Shown here piece by piece: positions 25,401 to 39,100 of a DNA stretch of 64,000 bases. Position 1 is the first letter of the stretch. Every line of letters starts with the position of its first letter. The notes under the pieces were generated by a model, which saw nothing but the letters and a program-made list of their open reading frames with translations, was not told where the DNA came from and did no database searches. The stretch spans positions 20,799,037 to 20,863,036 of the forward strand of contig NW_019211454.1 of the NCBI RefSeq assembly GCF_002443255.2. The letters run 5' to 3'. Made by a program: the position numbers and the translations under genes. The DNA comes from Varroa destructor. Lineage: Eukaryota > Arthropoda > Arachnida > Mesostigmata > Varroidae.

Positions 25401-26819
25401 TTAGCTATCTGAAGCAATGCTTAAAGGCCTGAAATATTGAGACGTCTTGCTAAGTTACAATGGTTCAAAATCTTTAGCACCCTCGAACTCTAAACTAAGC
25501 ATGTCAGAGCCAATAACTTCCAGTTTATGACTATAACGATTAGACAAATATTTGTATCTAATGATGCGTAAATGCGAAAGGACATAGGTCCGTACACAAC
25601 TTGATGGAGGACAACGTTATTAGGTATCGTCTAGGGTTTTGGGGAAATCGACGCTTTTATCATTTTTGCTTATATCTGGCACTGTTTGCCTGGACGCGTT
25701 TCTACTCAAAGATTTTACGGCAAGATAAAACCAGTAAAATTTAACAATCTTTTGCTAAACCTGAATTTACACTGAGTTATTATAGGTTTTTGCTTTTGAT
25801 TATGCTAATTACATGCCTTGCTGTCTCAAGTGAATACCTGATGATTTGCAGAGTTCTGCTTGAATCAACCTACAGGTCTAGAAATTTTAAGGTTAATTAA
25901 CTCCAAAACTTTCCGCGATCAATAAAACTAGCTTCGGAATGTAGCTAACATAGGTCGTAGGCCTTCCGTGACTCTCAGGTTCAATAGCTATAACGTTTCC
26001 ATATTATATTTCGGTCGTCATCATTAGACGGCATTTAAATGCTTCCGGTGCTGCTGATTTTCAGTATCTTTGGTACACCCCGTAAATACGTAGGTCAACG
26101 ACTGTGTGATTAAAATGTTAGCCTGAGAATAGAATTCTATCTATCAGTAATCAAATGGTGCTGCTACGCGTTGTTCATGATTGTCTCGGCTTGTCAAGAT
26201 ACATTAGCTGGTAAATACCGTCGAGTAATGAATAGGTTTCCCTACATATACGGAATTAAGTGATTGCGTCTGAGTATAAATCCGGCGAGACGAAAAAACC
26301 ATTCCACCTGTGATTTGTGTGGATTAAGGCTGAATTGCGCCCTTAACAAGGAAAGTAACGTTTTGGCAGCCGACAGATGTGGCCTAGAATCAGCTTCGTT
26401 AGTACGGATCATCGGTAGCTATAGGCTGTGATGCAAAGGTGAGATTTCCCACTCACCTTCGGTATATAGTTAGCAGTAATAGTCAATGATGCATAAATGA
26501 ATGTGTCACTTATCAAAAAGTCCATAAATTCAACTTTAACTTTAGAAAAATATCCTGTCTGCTCGCGTCCTACGAACATTGGAACGAACGCCTTTTGAGC
26601 ATTTTCAAGTGTTTTTTCAAAAGTGTAGTATTTTTTGTAAATGTTGCATATGTGATCCAGTCATTATTGTAGCATGTTAGTTTTGATCCACGCATAAACT
26701 TTATAATTAAATTCGATTCTATAAATTTCAAAACAGATGTACGAATGTGTCAACCTAGAGACTCAGCTTCAGTATAATCACCCATACTTTCAACAAGCTA
26801 TCGGAAAGCGAGCTTGAGA

Positions 26820-27215
26820 GAACTCCACACGTGCAAGATCATTCGTAGTAAACTTGGCAGCAAGAGCGGCATTATCTGTGCGTGCTCTGCAACTGCTTTA
26901 AGTCTTTTAACGTTCGTGTGTCGCACTAATGGCAATCTTGAGTTGCGTCGAAGCTAGCCACATGTCCGCCCTTGGCAAGGAACGGTGGACTAGTCACGTC
27001 TAGACGTCTCGGCGCCGTAATCTAGTGTACTCGGGAATAATGACAGAGGTGTTGAGAGCCTGCGCAGGAGCCTCGTTGCAAAGCAAGCTTCGAGAGGCCG
27101 CCAGAATTACGTACTCTCTCGGACGCGCCGGAGGGGCTTGATAGATAATCTGGAGCTGATGCCCGAGTGGGGAAGCACATGAAGGGGTGAAGACGATGAA
27201 AACGGCCATTCGTTT
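26820..27215. other. CpG-rich intronic island with open frames on both strands
   Basis: A local rise in GC and CpG coincides with a minus frame at 27000-27209 (beginning MAVFIVFTPSCASPLG) that has many codons ending in G or C, and an overlapping plus frame containing MTEVLRACAGASLQSKL with stops on both sides. Neither resembles a known protein. High GC alone opens frames on both strands, so I treat this as a possible regulatory island or alternative first exon and not as a gene. Confidence 0.3.
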
Positions 27216-30200
27216 ATTGTTACTAATCTCGCTTACTTCTCATTCAGTTACGAACCAATGGTAGGGCCACGTTAACGTTATTATACATATCATTATATCG
27301 ACTCCAAAAGCGGCAGCGATTGTTAGCATACAGTCCGATCCGGCCAGACGTGGCAATCCCACAAAGGACCTAGTTCGAACAATTGATCAGGCGACATTTT
27401 GGCAGATTATAGTGCTGCGAGCTCCTACAGTCTCCGGGTTTACTTGATGCCAGCACGTACGTAGCCATGGGCCACTCTAAGCATATTAGTTCACCATGTC
27501 AATTATATGTAACTTTGGGTTGTAACTCGAATTGCCGGATAAGTACTAACTAACTCAACGTATCGCGAGCGTTTGAACTTCTATTTCCAACCTCTCCTCA
27601 GACAATAGAGACTCTCATCCCCACACGAAAAAAAATTCACAGCGTTTAATCAAAGTTAGGTGTGCGGGTTCTGAACAATTTTAGGGATATATATAGATAA
27701 CGGACTAACAAATAATGGTGGTAATAAAGTAAAGTTTGAATACATACATTACTACATAAGCGTATTATAGCAAACGTAATTCGTGTTCACGGTATGTAGA
27801 GCTCTAAATAGCATTAGCTCGCTTTTTACAAGGGAACAAATAATATGAAATGTTTCGCGTCGACCTATGGCCAGTAAAAAATTTGCATTGAAACCTAACC
27901 GCCTTTGGTACTTGAAAAGTAACGGTCAATGTGAACTCTCAACGAACTAAAAAAAATTTTGCCCCCGCTCTTTAGACGCCAAACGGTCATCGCTCTGCGT
28001 AGTCGTGATAACAAAGGCTTTGTCGATTGCATTTATTCTTTGTAAATGTTTAAGATACACATAAAAAATAAGCCCAATTTGGGGACATCGATGCCTCTAT
28101 AAAACACCATACAAACAACGCCTGTGGCATATATATATATAAAGAGAGAGGGAGAGAGATCAGCGATTCCTCCTCCCACAAAACTCCACCTTTCGTAGAG
28201 CTGTTGTGATATGCCGTGTGGTTAATTAGCGAGACAATGATAATAAAAAAGATCTAAAAAGAGCTCTATACATCGTTAAGCATTAAGTGTTTATGTACAT
28301 CCATGTACCCGTCTCTGACCACTTTACACGAGTGCGTTTATTTCTAGGGAAAAATGGTTTATTTTTCTCTAGATTCTAAGATTATCTGTTTAGTGTTGCT
28401 GACCGTATCTCTGGAATCGTCTTTAATCCCAGCTGAAATTAGTCAAAAGGAATCTGTTAGTCGGCCTTGAATTTCTGATGTTGTTGCCTATTGTACCGAT
28501 CGATACCACCCATAAAATATCTTTCGGGGGATATTTAATTTTGCGATCTGTACATCACTTGGTCCAAATACAGTTATCGGTCTTAGATCATAGATACGCC
28601 AGGGCCACGTTTATAGTTAAGTATCGAGGAAGGTTGTTGTGAGACCTTCAAGGGCCAGGTTTCTTTGTTGGCGATGGCGGTCCCGCTAATCTTCGCCGTC
28701 ACTACAAGGCAAGGGCTTTTGCTCAGTTCATTCATCTTCGAGTCTGGAAGTGTCTAACAAATGTTCACGCTCTGGCGATAGAAGAGCTAACAATTTTTTG
28801 CCGGTATTTCATTTATGACTAGAAGAAACATGTTCCCTTTAGCATGGGATGAAACGTTGTGTGCTTGTCTGGAAAACTTATTGAAATCTACTATTCGTCT
28901 CACGACCGTTGACGCTGCCAAACATACACGCTAGCCAGCCACCCTTTCCAATCAAAGACGTTCCACAAGGTCGCTGGCAATCCGGTTTCGGGCAGGAACG
29001 CCATTTCCGTTATAACGAAGTTTTTACTAAGGCCACATAGGAAGAATACTGAAGGCCTAATCAGTAGTACGAAATGATAACTCAAGTAGTCAAATTTCAA
29101 CAAGTTGAAAGCCTTCAATTATTCGAGCTAGTTAAATGATGTGTCCAATGATGACGTATAACGTGTAGTAAATTCATATGCTACATGGGAAATAGAACGT
29201 GACGGTTGCACACATAAACAAATAATAATATTAGACTGGGGCGATACTTAATAACAAAGAATAGCTCTACCAAAGGAAATTTAGACGCGCAGCTGCTGAT
29301 GATCCAACGGTACACTTAACTTTACCAGCTGCGATAGCTTCAGTAAATATAACTAGTAACGTTTTATTATTGTTTAATGGAAAAGAAGGGTTGACACTTA
29401 ACAATGGCTATGCTGATACATGGACTGATGCACTGTGTTAACACCCGTAGTCCGGTTTTACAGAAACGTTCATTTTAATATTAACTCATAAAATCGATAA
29501 GGTTTGGATAGGCTACCTAACTTTTCTTTTACCTAGCTTTTGACAAATTTGACCTAGCTCGTCGGATCTCTTAGAGAGCGAGAGAGAGAAAAACACACGA
29601 CAGAGGAAGAGCCACTGACGCGGCTCTGACGTGCCCTCGGAAAGACAATATGGTATAACCGACCGACCCTTTATATCCGCGACAAATCTTAAGGCTGCTT
29701 CCCTAGTCAGCTTCCCAGCGTAAAAATTCTTTAACAGGTTTCAGTGCCACAAATATCCTCTCTGTATATTCGAACGGATACTATACACTTTTTTTTCGTA
29801 AATCGCAACGCTGTGGTTAAAGAAATTAGGAAAATAAATCATCATTCTTGCCGACGAACGCCGAAAAGATATTGTGGGCCTCAGCAGACTTCTTGAACTA
29901 ACTAACACCAGCAGCTGGTCCATGTTTAGACAAATATTTAAGGTAACCATTCACGAACAGTTAGATGTAGCAAACAAATGTAATTCTGTAGTCGAGTTAG
30001 CGCTTTGTGAGGTTCGCGCGTCGTTTCCTTCAAGTCTGCTTCCCTGAACTCCCCTAACACGAATCTGAGTTTAACAGATAAGCTCGAATCAGGTGCCGAA
30101 TTAAACTCAAGCGAAATCATCTAAACAATAGCTAAACCTAAAACTCGGTATCCTACCAAAAGAAAGCAACAGAGACGTGGATGGCCACAGTACCTTGTCT

Positions 30201-32063
30201 GACTAAAATAGGATCACTCATAAACAAATATTGTATACATATGTTTAAGCCTGCACGAAGAGCTTTCGTTTGCCTATTTTCGAATCTAACAGGCAAGCTA
30301 AGTGTCGCTGGTCTTAATCCTTCGAATACCCACAAAATGAATATTAATAAAATAAAACATCTTCGAATTAGCAGCACTATACAGCTAGGGACGGCAGATT
30401 TCGATTGGAATAGGGCACGTGCTACACGTGCTTCCACGTAAGTCCTACAGAAGGTGTTTGTGGCGTTAAATAATATTAACAAGAGAAATTGATATTGTAT
30501 AAATCTTTAGATGTCTGACTTTACGAATATATGCCGAATATATATATATATGCCCTCACCTATTCAGATCGTGCGCTCTTCTTCTTACCAGCAAAACAAT
30601 GAATTGTTTTAAATTGACCTTTGAACACGGCTTCTACCGGACAAGTCAGTACAGTGACCTTAATGTTATTATATGTTGACGCTTTCTTATTAATGAAAAC
30701 GCTTTCTAAATATACTGCTCCGCCTTTTTGTACATTGTCTCTCAAACCCATGATTCTCTATGCTGCTGTGTCCTAAGACAAAACTTCATCTACGTACGTA
30801 AGTCAAGCGTTAATAGTGAGCAATACAACGAGCGGTGATCTGGACCATTTTTTTGGACCCCTGCAATCTCACATGATCTACCGAGGTCGGCTAGTACATA
30901 AACTTACGTAGTCAGAACATACTGACAAAAATCAATTGAATAACAACGCCTATTCGTGTATCGCATCGTTCTGTAGTCCTGTTTATGTCTCATTGTTAAA
31001 TGGGGCAAAAAAAATAGGTGACGGCAGTGCAGATTCATAAATCCATCAGCGGAAAACTTTAGTCCGAAAGCGGTCTTAATGGACGGAGGAAGCGAAGAGG
31101 ATGACGCTCAGGACGCGCGTTGTCCGCAAAGATCTTTCAACTTTGATTCCAGTGACCAAGAATCATGAAGCGTAACAACTTGAACTATTTTTATTTACAT
31201 TGCGAACAGGTTTGAGTCTCATTGTGAATAAGTATCACTTTGTACCCATAAACCATAGTGAAGCTGGCTGTTATCGTAGCTGATCTTAGCTGAAAGAAAA
31301 AGAATAGGATGCAAAGTAAAATACGTACCGGGAACTACTACTACAACCTCTGGAGGATAGAACCTTTATTTTATGGTATGCCACACACGAAATATTTTTA
31401 ACCCAAGTAATATTGTTAGGTCGCGCAAACTGTTTGGAAAAGAGCCATTGAAGCCCGAAATCCTAGCCTTAAAATCGGCAGTTGATATGCGCATGAAGAT
31501 TAACTATGGTAGTTTCCAAAACGATAAGTCTTTTTCCGGCTGCCATCGAGAAAAATTTGTCCTAGGTTGCATAGATGGCTATAATACGTTTTTCTTTAAA
31601 GTGTGTTACGGGATTGTCTGGGATCTATATGCAACGTGTGAAGAACAGCTACTTTAGCAGGACAAATCGTCCATTAATTAGTGCATGATTCCTGCAATAA
31701 TTTTTCACGCAGTTGACGTTTTAGGCAGACGGTAGACTGTAATCGAATGTAGGTACTAACCATATGCATATATATACTTGTTGAGCATGTTCTGAATGAG
31801 AAATCCATGCTAGTTTTTAAGTAAGGTCTATAATACCGTGCAAGTTCGGCCCGAAATTTCATAGGTGCCCGTATACTGTGCTGAGAGGGCGAAGCATTGT
31901 GGAGAAAATTGGAGCTGGCATTCGCTAATTGATTTACATATGAATGCTAGTATATTTTGTTCTAATGACGGTGTCTTGGTAGCATATCCTCCTAGTAAAC
32001 TTCTAGGCGGATGAAGGGGTCCAGGTACGAAAGTAGGCGCATTGGCGTTTAGCCGCCTCAAGC

Positions 32064-32098
32064 CATGCTTAACGGCGATACTGGATGTAGAACTCGAA
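32064..32098 (-). repeat. Dispersed repeat, copy C (partial)
   Basis: The sequence atgcttaacggcgatactgg followed by atgtagaactcgaa is the reverse complement of the core of copies A (2488) and B (36026), with a few mismatches. Only the inner half of the repeat is recognisable. It lies about 290 bp downstream of the kinase exon donor. Confidence 0.6.
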
Positions 32099-32283
32099 AT
32101 ATTTAGTTAATACCACATTTTGACAAAAACATTTTTTTATAAAATGTCACAATAATCTAGCTTTTCTTAGGCTACCTTTCTAACCGTTATTTAGTGGAAA
32201 CGCACTGCCAATGTGCAGCAGACTAATAACATCGTAGTAAATAAGGATAGCTGACATGCTTTTTACGTTTCAGTTCCTGGCGA

Positions 32284-32324
32284 TTGAAGCCAGGCGTTAT
32301 TGGTTCGAATCCCGCCAACGACGT
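32284..32324 (+). other. tRNA B-box-like sequence
   Basis: The string ggttcgaatcc at 32312 matches the RNA polymerase III B-box consensus, with tggcgattgaag about 25 bp before it. The flanks do not pair into acceptor or T stems, so it is not a functional tRNA. It may be a relic of a tRNA-derived SINE. Confidence 0.3.
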
Positions 32325-32388
32325 ATGCTACAAGACAGGTACAATTATATAAGAAAAATATCTTATTATTTATCCTTTGGAAGCTCAC

Positions 32389-32594
32389 CGATGGTTTTGA
32401 TGACATTGAGATCGCTGAATCTAAAACTGTAACTAACACCGTCGTTTAGCGGCGGTATCGGCATCTGATTTCCATCCTGACCGATGGGGCTGGTGCTGTT
32501 TTGGCATACGGCTAATGTGAAAGTAACGTCCTGGCTACCTCCTCGAGCCCCGTCGTTGTCACCCGACGATGAGGACGACGAGCTGCAGCTGCAA
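32389..32594 (-). CDS. PRKX/Pka-C3-like protein kinase, N-terminal exon leading into the kinase domain
   Basis: The exon encodes a serine-rich low-complexity stretch (CSCSSSSSSSGDND), a linker with GGSQDVTFTLAVCQNS and MPIPPLNDG, and then the start of the kinase domain, FRFSDLNVIKTI plus the first base of a glycine codon. DL.VIKTIGTGTFGRVCL across the next junction is the AGC-kinase domain entry. The donor is gtgagc. The preferred acceptor is ...tatctgctcag at 32595-32596; ttgcag six bases further in is an alternative with the same phase. Upstream in frame there is a stop near 32647 and no ATG before the exon, so translation must enter from an upstream exon, or start at an internal Met near 32464. 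The serine-rich part is probably a disordered N-terminal extension. Confidence 0.88.
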
Positions 32595-33636
32595 CTGAGC
32601 AGATAATTGAAGAACAATTTTAAAAAACCCTCGCAGATGATGTTTTACAACGTGGCAATTGAGTTACGATGTTTAGTTTGTGTACGAGTAACAGGCAGTA
32701 TTTACAATCGATCTTCTGAGTTGCTTGATACTTTGAGTCTTAACGAGACTAAGGCGTTCCGTGTCAGTCACTCGAAAACAACAGCTTTTTCGAGAAAAAC
32801 TCACATGAAACTGTTTGAGCATCTGCTTCAGCTGGCTAAGCAGAAAAACACAAAAATATGTGACATAATTAGGAAACTAATCCATCATCTGTGCGTTTAT
32901 CGATGGATGGATGTATGTATGTAGAATGCGTCCGGGTATGCCGGGTTCACTGGATTAAATAAGAAAATGCGAACTTAAAGGTGCAAACGAAATCACGCGA
33001 GGTGAATGTGTCGCACGTAGATAACAACGGAGAAATTGTAGTCTAGCAGAATAAACGATACAATCCTTTATTCTTCAGCAACGATAACGGCAAGCCATCA
33101 GCTATTAATTACACACAGATGCCTGTAATAGGCGCAAGGAGCAAACAACTCACAACAGTACTTCATTCGACCTATGCAGGGCAGATGCGACCTCATGCGG
33201 CGTTGAGCGTGGGGAACTGAATTCCACCCTTCAGCCCACTGGCTATTCGCAAGAAATTTTGTTATCAATCGTGTTTCTGTCTTATCGGGAAAAAAAAATC
33301 TACTATTTCCGCTAAAGAAAAATGCCTCCATATCGAGAAAGATGACGCACAAACATGACCTATCTAAGTATACAAAGTGTATGTCATTCTCCAATGACAG
33401 AAGATTTTTGCAAGATTTTGTCTAGTTTCGACTCCGTCGAGGATGGCTGGTGGACCACAGAGGACGACTGGGGCCTGGATGTATACTGACACTGATTGAA
33501 ACATAAGAAATCTTGAATAATTAGCGGCTTGTCTGAAACGGTAGACATAGAAAAATGAAGGGTTAACCAACTAATTATGTAGTATAGTTTGAAGTGACCT
33601 GATTTACGTTTGGGTATTCCACATGTGAGCGCCTTC

Positions 33637-33690
33637 TTTACCGACATTTACAAGCGACTTTTTCCAAGGTCGCTTGTAAATGTCGGTAAA
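33637..33690. repeat. Perfect 22-bp inverted repeat with 10-nt loop
   Basis: The arms 33637-33658 (beginning tttaccgacattt) and 33669-33690 (ending aaatgtcggtaaa) are perfect reverse complements. A G-T pair and two further pairs can extend the stem inward, leaving a 4-nt loop. Pairing stops sharply at both outer ends (33636 C against 33691 A). The stem lies in non-coding sequence about 1.0 kb upstream of the serine-rich kinase exon in gene orientation. It could be a short hairpin RNA, or a perfect quasi-palindrome made by polymerase template switching. Sequence alone does not decide. Confidence 0.9.
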
Positions 33691-36025
33691 ATTGCCAGCT
33701 TTGATCCCGTACGTATCGCCATGGAGGTGCCATTTATTCCCGACGATTATTTCGTTCTGTTATACGAAGAGATAGGTACGGATGAACTAAAATCCATTCA
33801 TCGACGATGCGATCATCTCTATCCTATCCTGAATAGCGAGATGTTTGTCTACCTGGCTTGCAAATAGCCGAAAAAACATTATAATAGATCCTCGTTGGAG
33901 TTAGGCTCTCATCATACGCTTAAATACTATTCGTCTCGTGTCGTCGTAGAGACCTGATGTATTCCACTGCAATCAAGGCGTTCGTTAGCTGAGCTCTGTC
34001 CAATAGTAAATGAGTAATTGTGCCCAGTTCTATTAAATTCGACGAAATACAAATACGAATACAATAAAATTAGCCGAGTATATTATAATAAGTGATGTAC
34101 CCAAGAAAGGGTCCTAGTAACTGGAAGTTTTTCATGGCTTGTTTGGTACTTCATTAGTCGACCTCAGATGCTTAAGGACCATCGCATCAGTCCTATAAAT
34201 TTTATGGCATTGAACACCGCCAGAACAAATGTAGCGTCTTTGTCAAACTGTTCAATATCGTAAGATTTTTTAGCGCAATCTAGAAAAACCCGTATTACAC
34301 GGTATGGGCCGCTGTGGTATAGATAAACCCTGCTGGTCGGTATTTGAAGCTCAGTATATGTTAATATTTCAAAACGATCATGATTAGTATAACTCCAGAT
34401 AATGCTCGTTTGCAGGTTTCATGTCCCAGTTTCCCCTTTGTACTACGTTATCAGTGGGATTTTAAAAAACATTTTATAATAAGCCAATTCTTAGAAGCGC
34501 TTTGTGTCGCTCGAATTAGGTTTACAGGCGTTATAGCTAAATTTTCTCTCAGCGTAATGTTACATATTATACAATAGAAATACAAAATTTAGGACTAGAC
34601 AAAGCTGTCGATATAAGTTTAAAAAAATATATATATTATTTAGCATTTATCAACGAATTTCCAAGCACAGAAACGCACTATTCGATATATACCGAACGAA
34701 GCTCAAACTGGAGATTATCTGGTTTCAAGTGAACAGCGTTATACCGCCTATTGTTCCATATTCGTCCACGCTATGCCGAGGCCAAAATGTCTACTCGAAA
34801 GACATTGTTGATGTAGATTTCGGCTGGAAACACGATGGTTGTTAGCTTCATTTAAATTATTTCTATGGAAACATGAAAATATCTCGTGCTATCACTATAT
34901 ACGTCTAATGTGCCTAAAGGTAGAGATACAGATAGAAGGTTCGATTTTTTGGAAACGGGACGGTGTCCTACGCGATATCCACAGACCAGACTTCTAGCTG
35001 GTTCTATCTACCAGAAGTTCGCTTCATAAGGACATGCTATGCTCTATTGTTATTTTTATTTTTTGGAATTACTTTTTCCACATAAATTTCACCAGGATAC
35101 TATTTTAGCGTATGCTCTTATATTTTGGAAAACTTCTATTTATAATAGCACGAAACGTAGAGTTCACTCTATAAGTAGCTCTCCTATTTTTTGTCAAAAA
35201 TTCACTGAACAAATTGAAATTAGGTTACCCTGTGACCGCCCTTCTCTTGCATTTCTAGACCGAATTAATATACTGCCTTGCATGTTAAGCTAGTTGAGCG
35301 ATACCCAGCGTGTTCCGAAGGCAGGCGATACTATTTATGTAATTAGAAATCTATTTTTGCTTCTGTTGCGTTTCTCCGTGGTGGGATAGGGGCCCTGTCA
35401 AAGTCGTCAGAGTGATGAAGAGCCTATATCACCATCACACATCGAATTTGCTGGAACGAAATGTTTTTGCTGAAAAGACCCACTGTACGTTCTACTCACG
35501 ACGCACTATACAGCGCGGTAATATCCACGATAGCAGCATCACTGTATATCGGTTCTAGATATCCGGTGGCTTCTCATCACCTAGTTTATGAACGCCACCT
35601 ATGGTAGCCACCTACAACGAGTTCGCTGTCGTGTACGTATACAGTTAGGGTTGGTTTTAGGTGGGCGTACAATAGAGCTCTGCGTTAGGTTCAGTGGCTT
35701 GCCTACCTACGCATACGCCGCCCGCTTTTAGCGAATTTTGCTTATCTTGAATAGGTCAACCGGCAATGTTGAGAACACCATTGCCTAGGTTTTTCGGGCG
35801 TACCACATAGAATGAAAAACCAAGATAAGAAGCGTGACAGCTTTATGAAGGTGGCGTTCTAAAATCAAAAGTAACAATAACATTTGCAAGGCTTCTTCGG
35901 AGGCCTTTTTAGGGCGAGAGGTTTAGGAACAAGTACAGGGCCGAATGAAAAAAACTACAACGAATTCAATCAGTTAGCTTTGAAGATCTGGACGACTTGA
36001 ATGTAAGGCTTGCAACTGAGCCCCC

Positions 36026-36100
36026 TATGCTTCGAGTTTTACATCCGGTATCGCTGTTAAGCATTCCGTCAGACAGATCTTCCATGCTGGATAACTGCCA
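36026..36100 (+). repeat. Dispersed repeat, copy B
   Basis: Aligns with copy A (2488-2556) over tatg.ttcgagt.ttac.tccggt.tcgc.gttaagc..tcc.tcagacagat and more weakly for some 25 bp beyond (gctgg..aactgccac). It is the longest copy here and shares the plus orientation with copy A. The open frame that crosses it (35997-36257) is repeat-derived and has no recognisable product. Confidence 0.6.
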
Positions 36101-39100
36101 CTGTCCTGAGCAATGGGACAACAGAAACGAGCTTCAGACGGCTAGCGCTTTAATCTACGGGTATGCAAATCAACAGACTCGTGCTAATGCAGCTAAAACC
36201 GACGCAGATGAGACCCTACTGAACAACAAACGCGTTAACGGACAACCAGCCCATTAGATACTTGAAGACTCCTTGGTGATGATTATCCTTGCGCTGGATG
36301 CTGGGGTTATGCTGAGTCCACAAATGCCATAAGTGATGCGCATGGTTGCAGTGTTATACATTTTCGAGGAGTTCCCCTAGGGGCAAGAACAAAGTTTTTT
36401 CCCTCGACATCTTGTGGCCACTTAATGGATTTCCTAGGTAAGTTTCGCTGGAAAACCAATTACCGGGCTTTCCAGTGAACTTCTTATGAGTACCTGGTTC
36501 TTGACTGCTTTTGATCTTTTTTGCACAGCGTCGTACCGGGGCCATTTGCACGAAGACAGCTGCCCAGTCGAACTCTCCTAACCCAAAGTGCGCAGCTCGT
36601 TCAGAATGACAACTATAACGTGCAAAATCAAAAAGGTTTCGGTTATGGAGGCTTCGTAAGGTAACCTTTGGAAAATTGTGAGAATTCTTTCAAAGCATAA
36701 GATATACTCAAAGAATGTAGTATCTTATTTTCGGACCGGACAATATAAAATATCTAATTCTCTGAACCCTCAAATCGCGCTTTCGAACAGCACCGACGCT
36801 TGACGTAACGTGCCCTTTCAAAGCACGTAACCTTTAGAGAGAACAAGCGACTAAGGCAAGCATAACTTGAATCCTACTTTATCGTTGCCCAGATTAGCAT
36901 TTCCGATGTCCATATCTTGTTTTGAGACAGTGACCGCTTCGCTTCGTTTGCAAGCCTCCTTCGCTTACAAAATCGGTCAGCTAGACTTTAGGTTAGAGAA
37001 AACTTCGAGCACAATGCAAACGTATTGGGATTATGTGGATAGCATCACCTGTAACAATTGTTTGTTATCGATTTGCTTACTAGCATCGGAATATTGCTGA
37101 TAAAAAACACTTTTTTAGCCATATTTTTCATTTCCTTGCTTCACGATCTGCTCGCTCACACTGATTTCTTCGCTGACTAATATCACAGCTAGAAAAGGGC
37201 TGAGCTAATCGAGCTAGTCAGTCTCTTTGCAGCTCGTTGTAAAGTCTTTTGAAATCAACTGACTGTGTCAAAGCGCGCAGTTAACCATCTTTGGTTTCAC
37301 TCAGTATACATCCGTGGATATAGTTTCTCTCTTTGAACCAAACAAATCTGTTTTTCATAGGCCGAAAAGAACATCTTTGCTGGACGCATTTATTAATTGC
37401 TTTCGATCACAGCTATACTTAGGGGCCTAAACCAGTCATCAAAAAGAACCTGCCCTACTTTTTCAACAGTAACAATGCTCAACGTTGTTTAGAGGCTCAT
37501 GAAATTTTTGACTGAATACGAGGTAACTTGGTTGTTGAAAACCTCAAACAGAAAGGATCCAAAAAGGTTCTCGGTAGCCAAACGAGTTCTTAATTTTCAA
37601 CCCGCAACAACATCGGACCATAACTGATATTCGTTAATATTCTAAACACAAGGCTAAAGACAATTTTATGATCTTGTTTTTTTCGAAAGAGTTGGTTTTG
37701 TTCCGGTACCAGTTATCACAAACGTGTCTTCATTCTGATGTAGTGCGCTGTAGATACTGGCGCGTCACAATATAGAATGAGTGAGTTTTATGCTTAATAT
37801 TGATATACTGAACTGATGGGTGGCTGAATATAAATCATGCCGGCCTTACAAACTTACGCAAAGGAACTAGTGAAATAAGCAGGAAGCGCATGCTGACAGG
37901 CGCCATCGGAAACAGTCGAGATAAAGGAATCAATGGATATACACAATCGAAATATGGCTTTTCCTTTAAACTAGCATGCCGAAATCAAACAAACCTCAGA
38001 CCGAAGAACCGTACGTTCTTAGATACGCATGTGGTAAATACGCCGGTAAAACAGACACATTGATTTGCCTCTATAACTGTTATTTCAGTTGGTTCGAAAT
38101 GGACATGTCATAGAGTATACCTTGGTCCTAATCTGTTGCTATTTCCAGGAATAGTAGGTGACGAGGAACATTCAGGCGAGTTCTAACGGAAATCGTTAGA
38201 AGGGTGAAACGCAGGAATATATGGTAAAAATATATATGTATAGTGTGCAAGATAAACAGTCTCTTACAAATCCAAATGTAGCATCTGTTGCTAATCCGTC
38301 ATCTGACTGGGAAACCCGTTGCTAACGGGAAGCCACTATTAGGATTTTAGAGCAAGAATCGAGAAATGCTATGCAAAGTTAGCCTTTAAATTTTTGGTGT
38401 GTTCTCTTATAGATACGCTTCAACGATCCCACAATTGGGTATGATAGATAGCTAGCTTCAACACTTTTTTTTTTTTATTTCAACAACAACTCGTAGGGCG
38501 CAACTATGTCTAGGGATCAGAACGCAGTATCAGTAAAGGATAGGTGAGTATAGAACGAATATTAAGCTCAAATAGTGTGCTGACTGTGCCCGTGGTAGAA
38601 ATAAGATCGATACTCTGTTTTTTACACGTAATTTATAAACGTGTCCAGCCAAACCAAAAATACAACAAAAACGAAGCTAAGCTTCTTGCAACTGTGTCAC
38701 CACGATCACCTGTGTATCCTATGCGTAATCGGTAGAACGTGTGTAATGAAACTTCTTCTTTTATGCGATAACATCTATGAAAGCCGAAATTTCTTACCGT
38801 TCCAAAGAACGTGTTGATATAAAATAATACCATTCTGCAAAACAGGCCAGTCTACTCTCTCAGGCCATCAACAAACAAGAACATCTCTGTTGGTGTTGAT
38901 TTCGACACGATACACATGTATAGTGTAATTATCTATCCATCAATTCTTGTGCAGGTTCAGGTTTATATTTGGACCTTGGGACACCTTTTATACTTTTGCG
39001 TAATCGATTCATACCTGGGACTGTTGGAATAAGCAGTTCGACGTGCCATCATCTCCCTCTTTTCGGCAGGGAAGTGGCAGTTCTTGGCGGTGGGTACAGC

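Noticed and set aside
32284..32324. Possible tRNA gene from the B box
   Set aside because: The acceptor, anticodon and T stems cannot be formed from the flanks.
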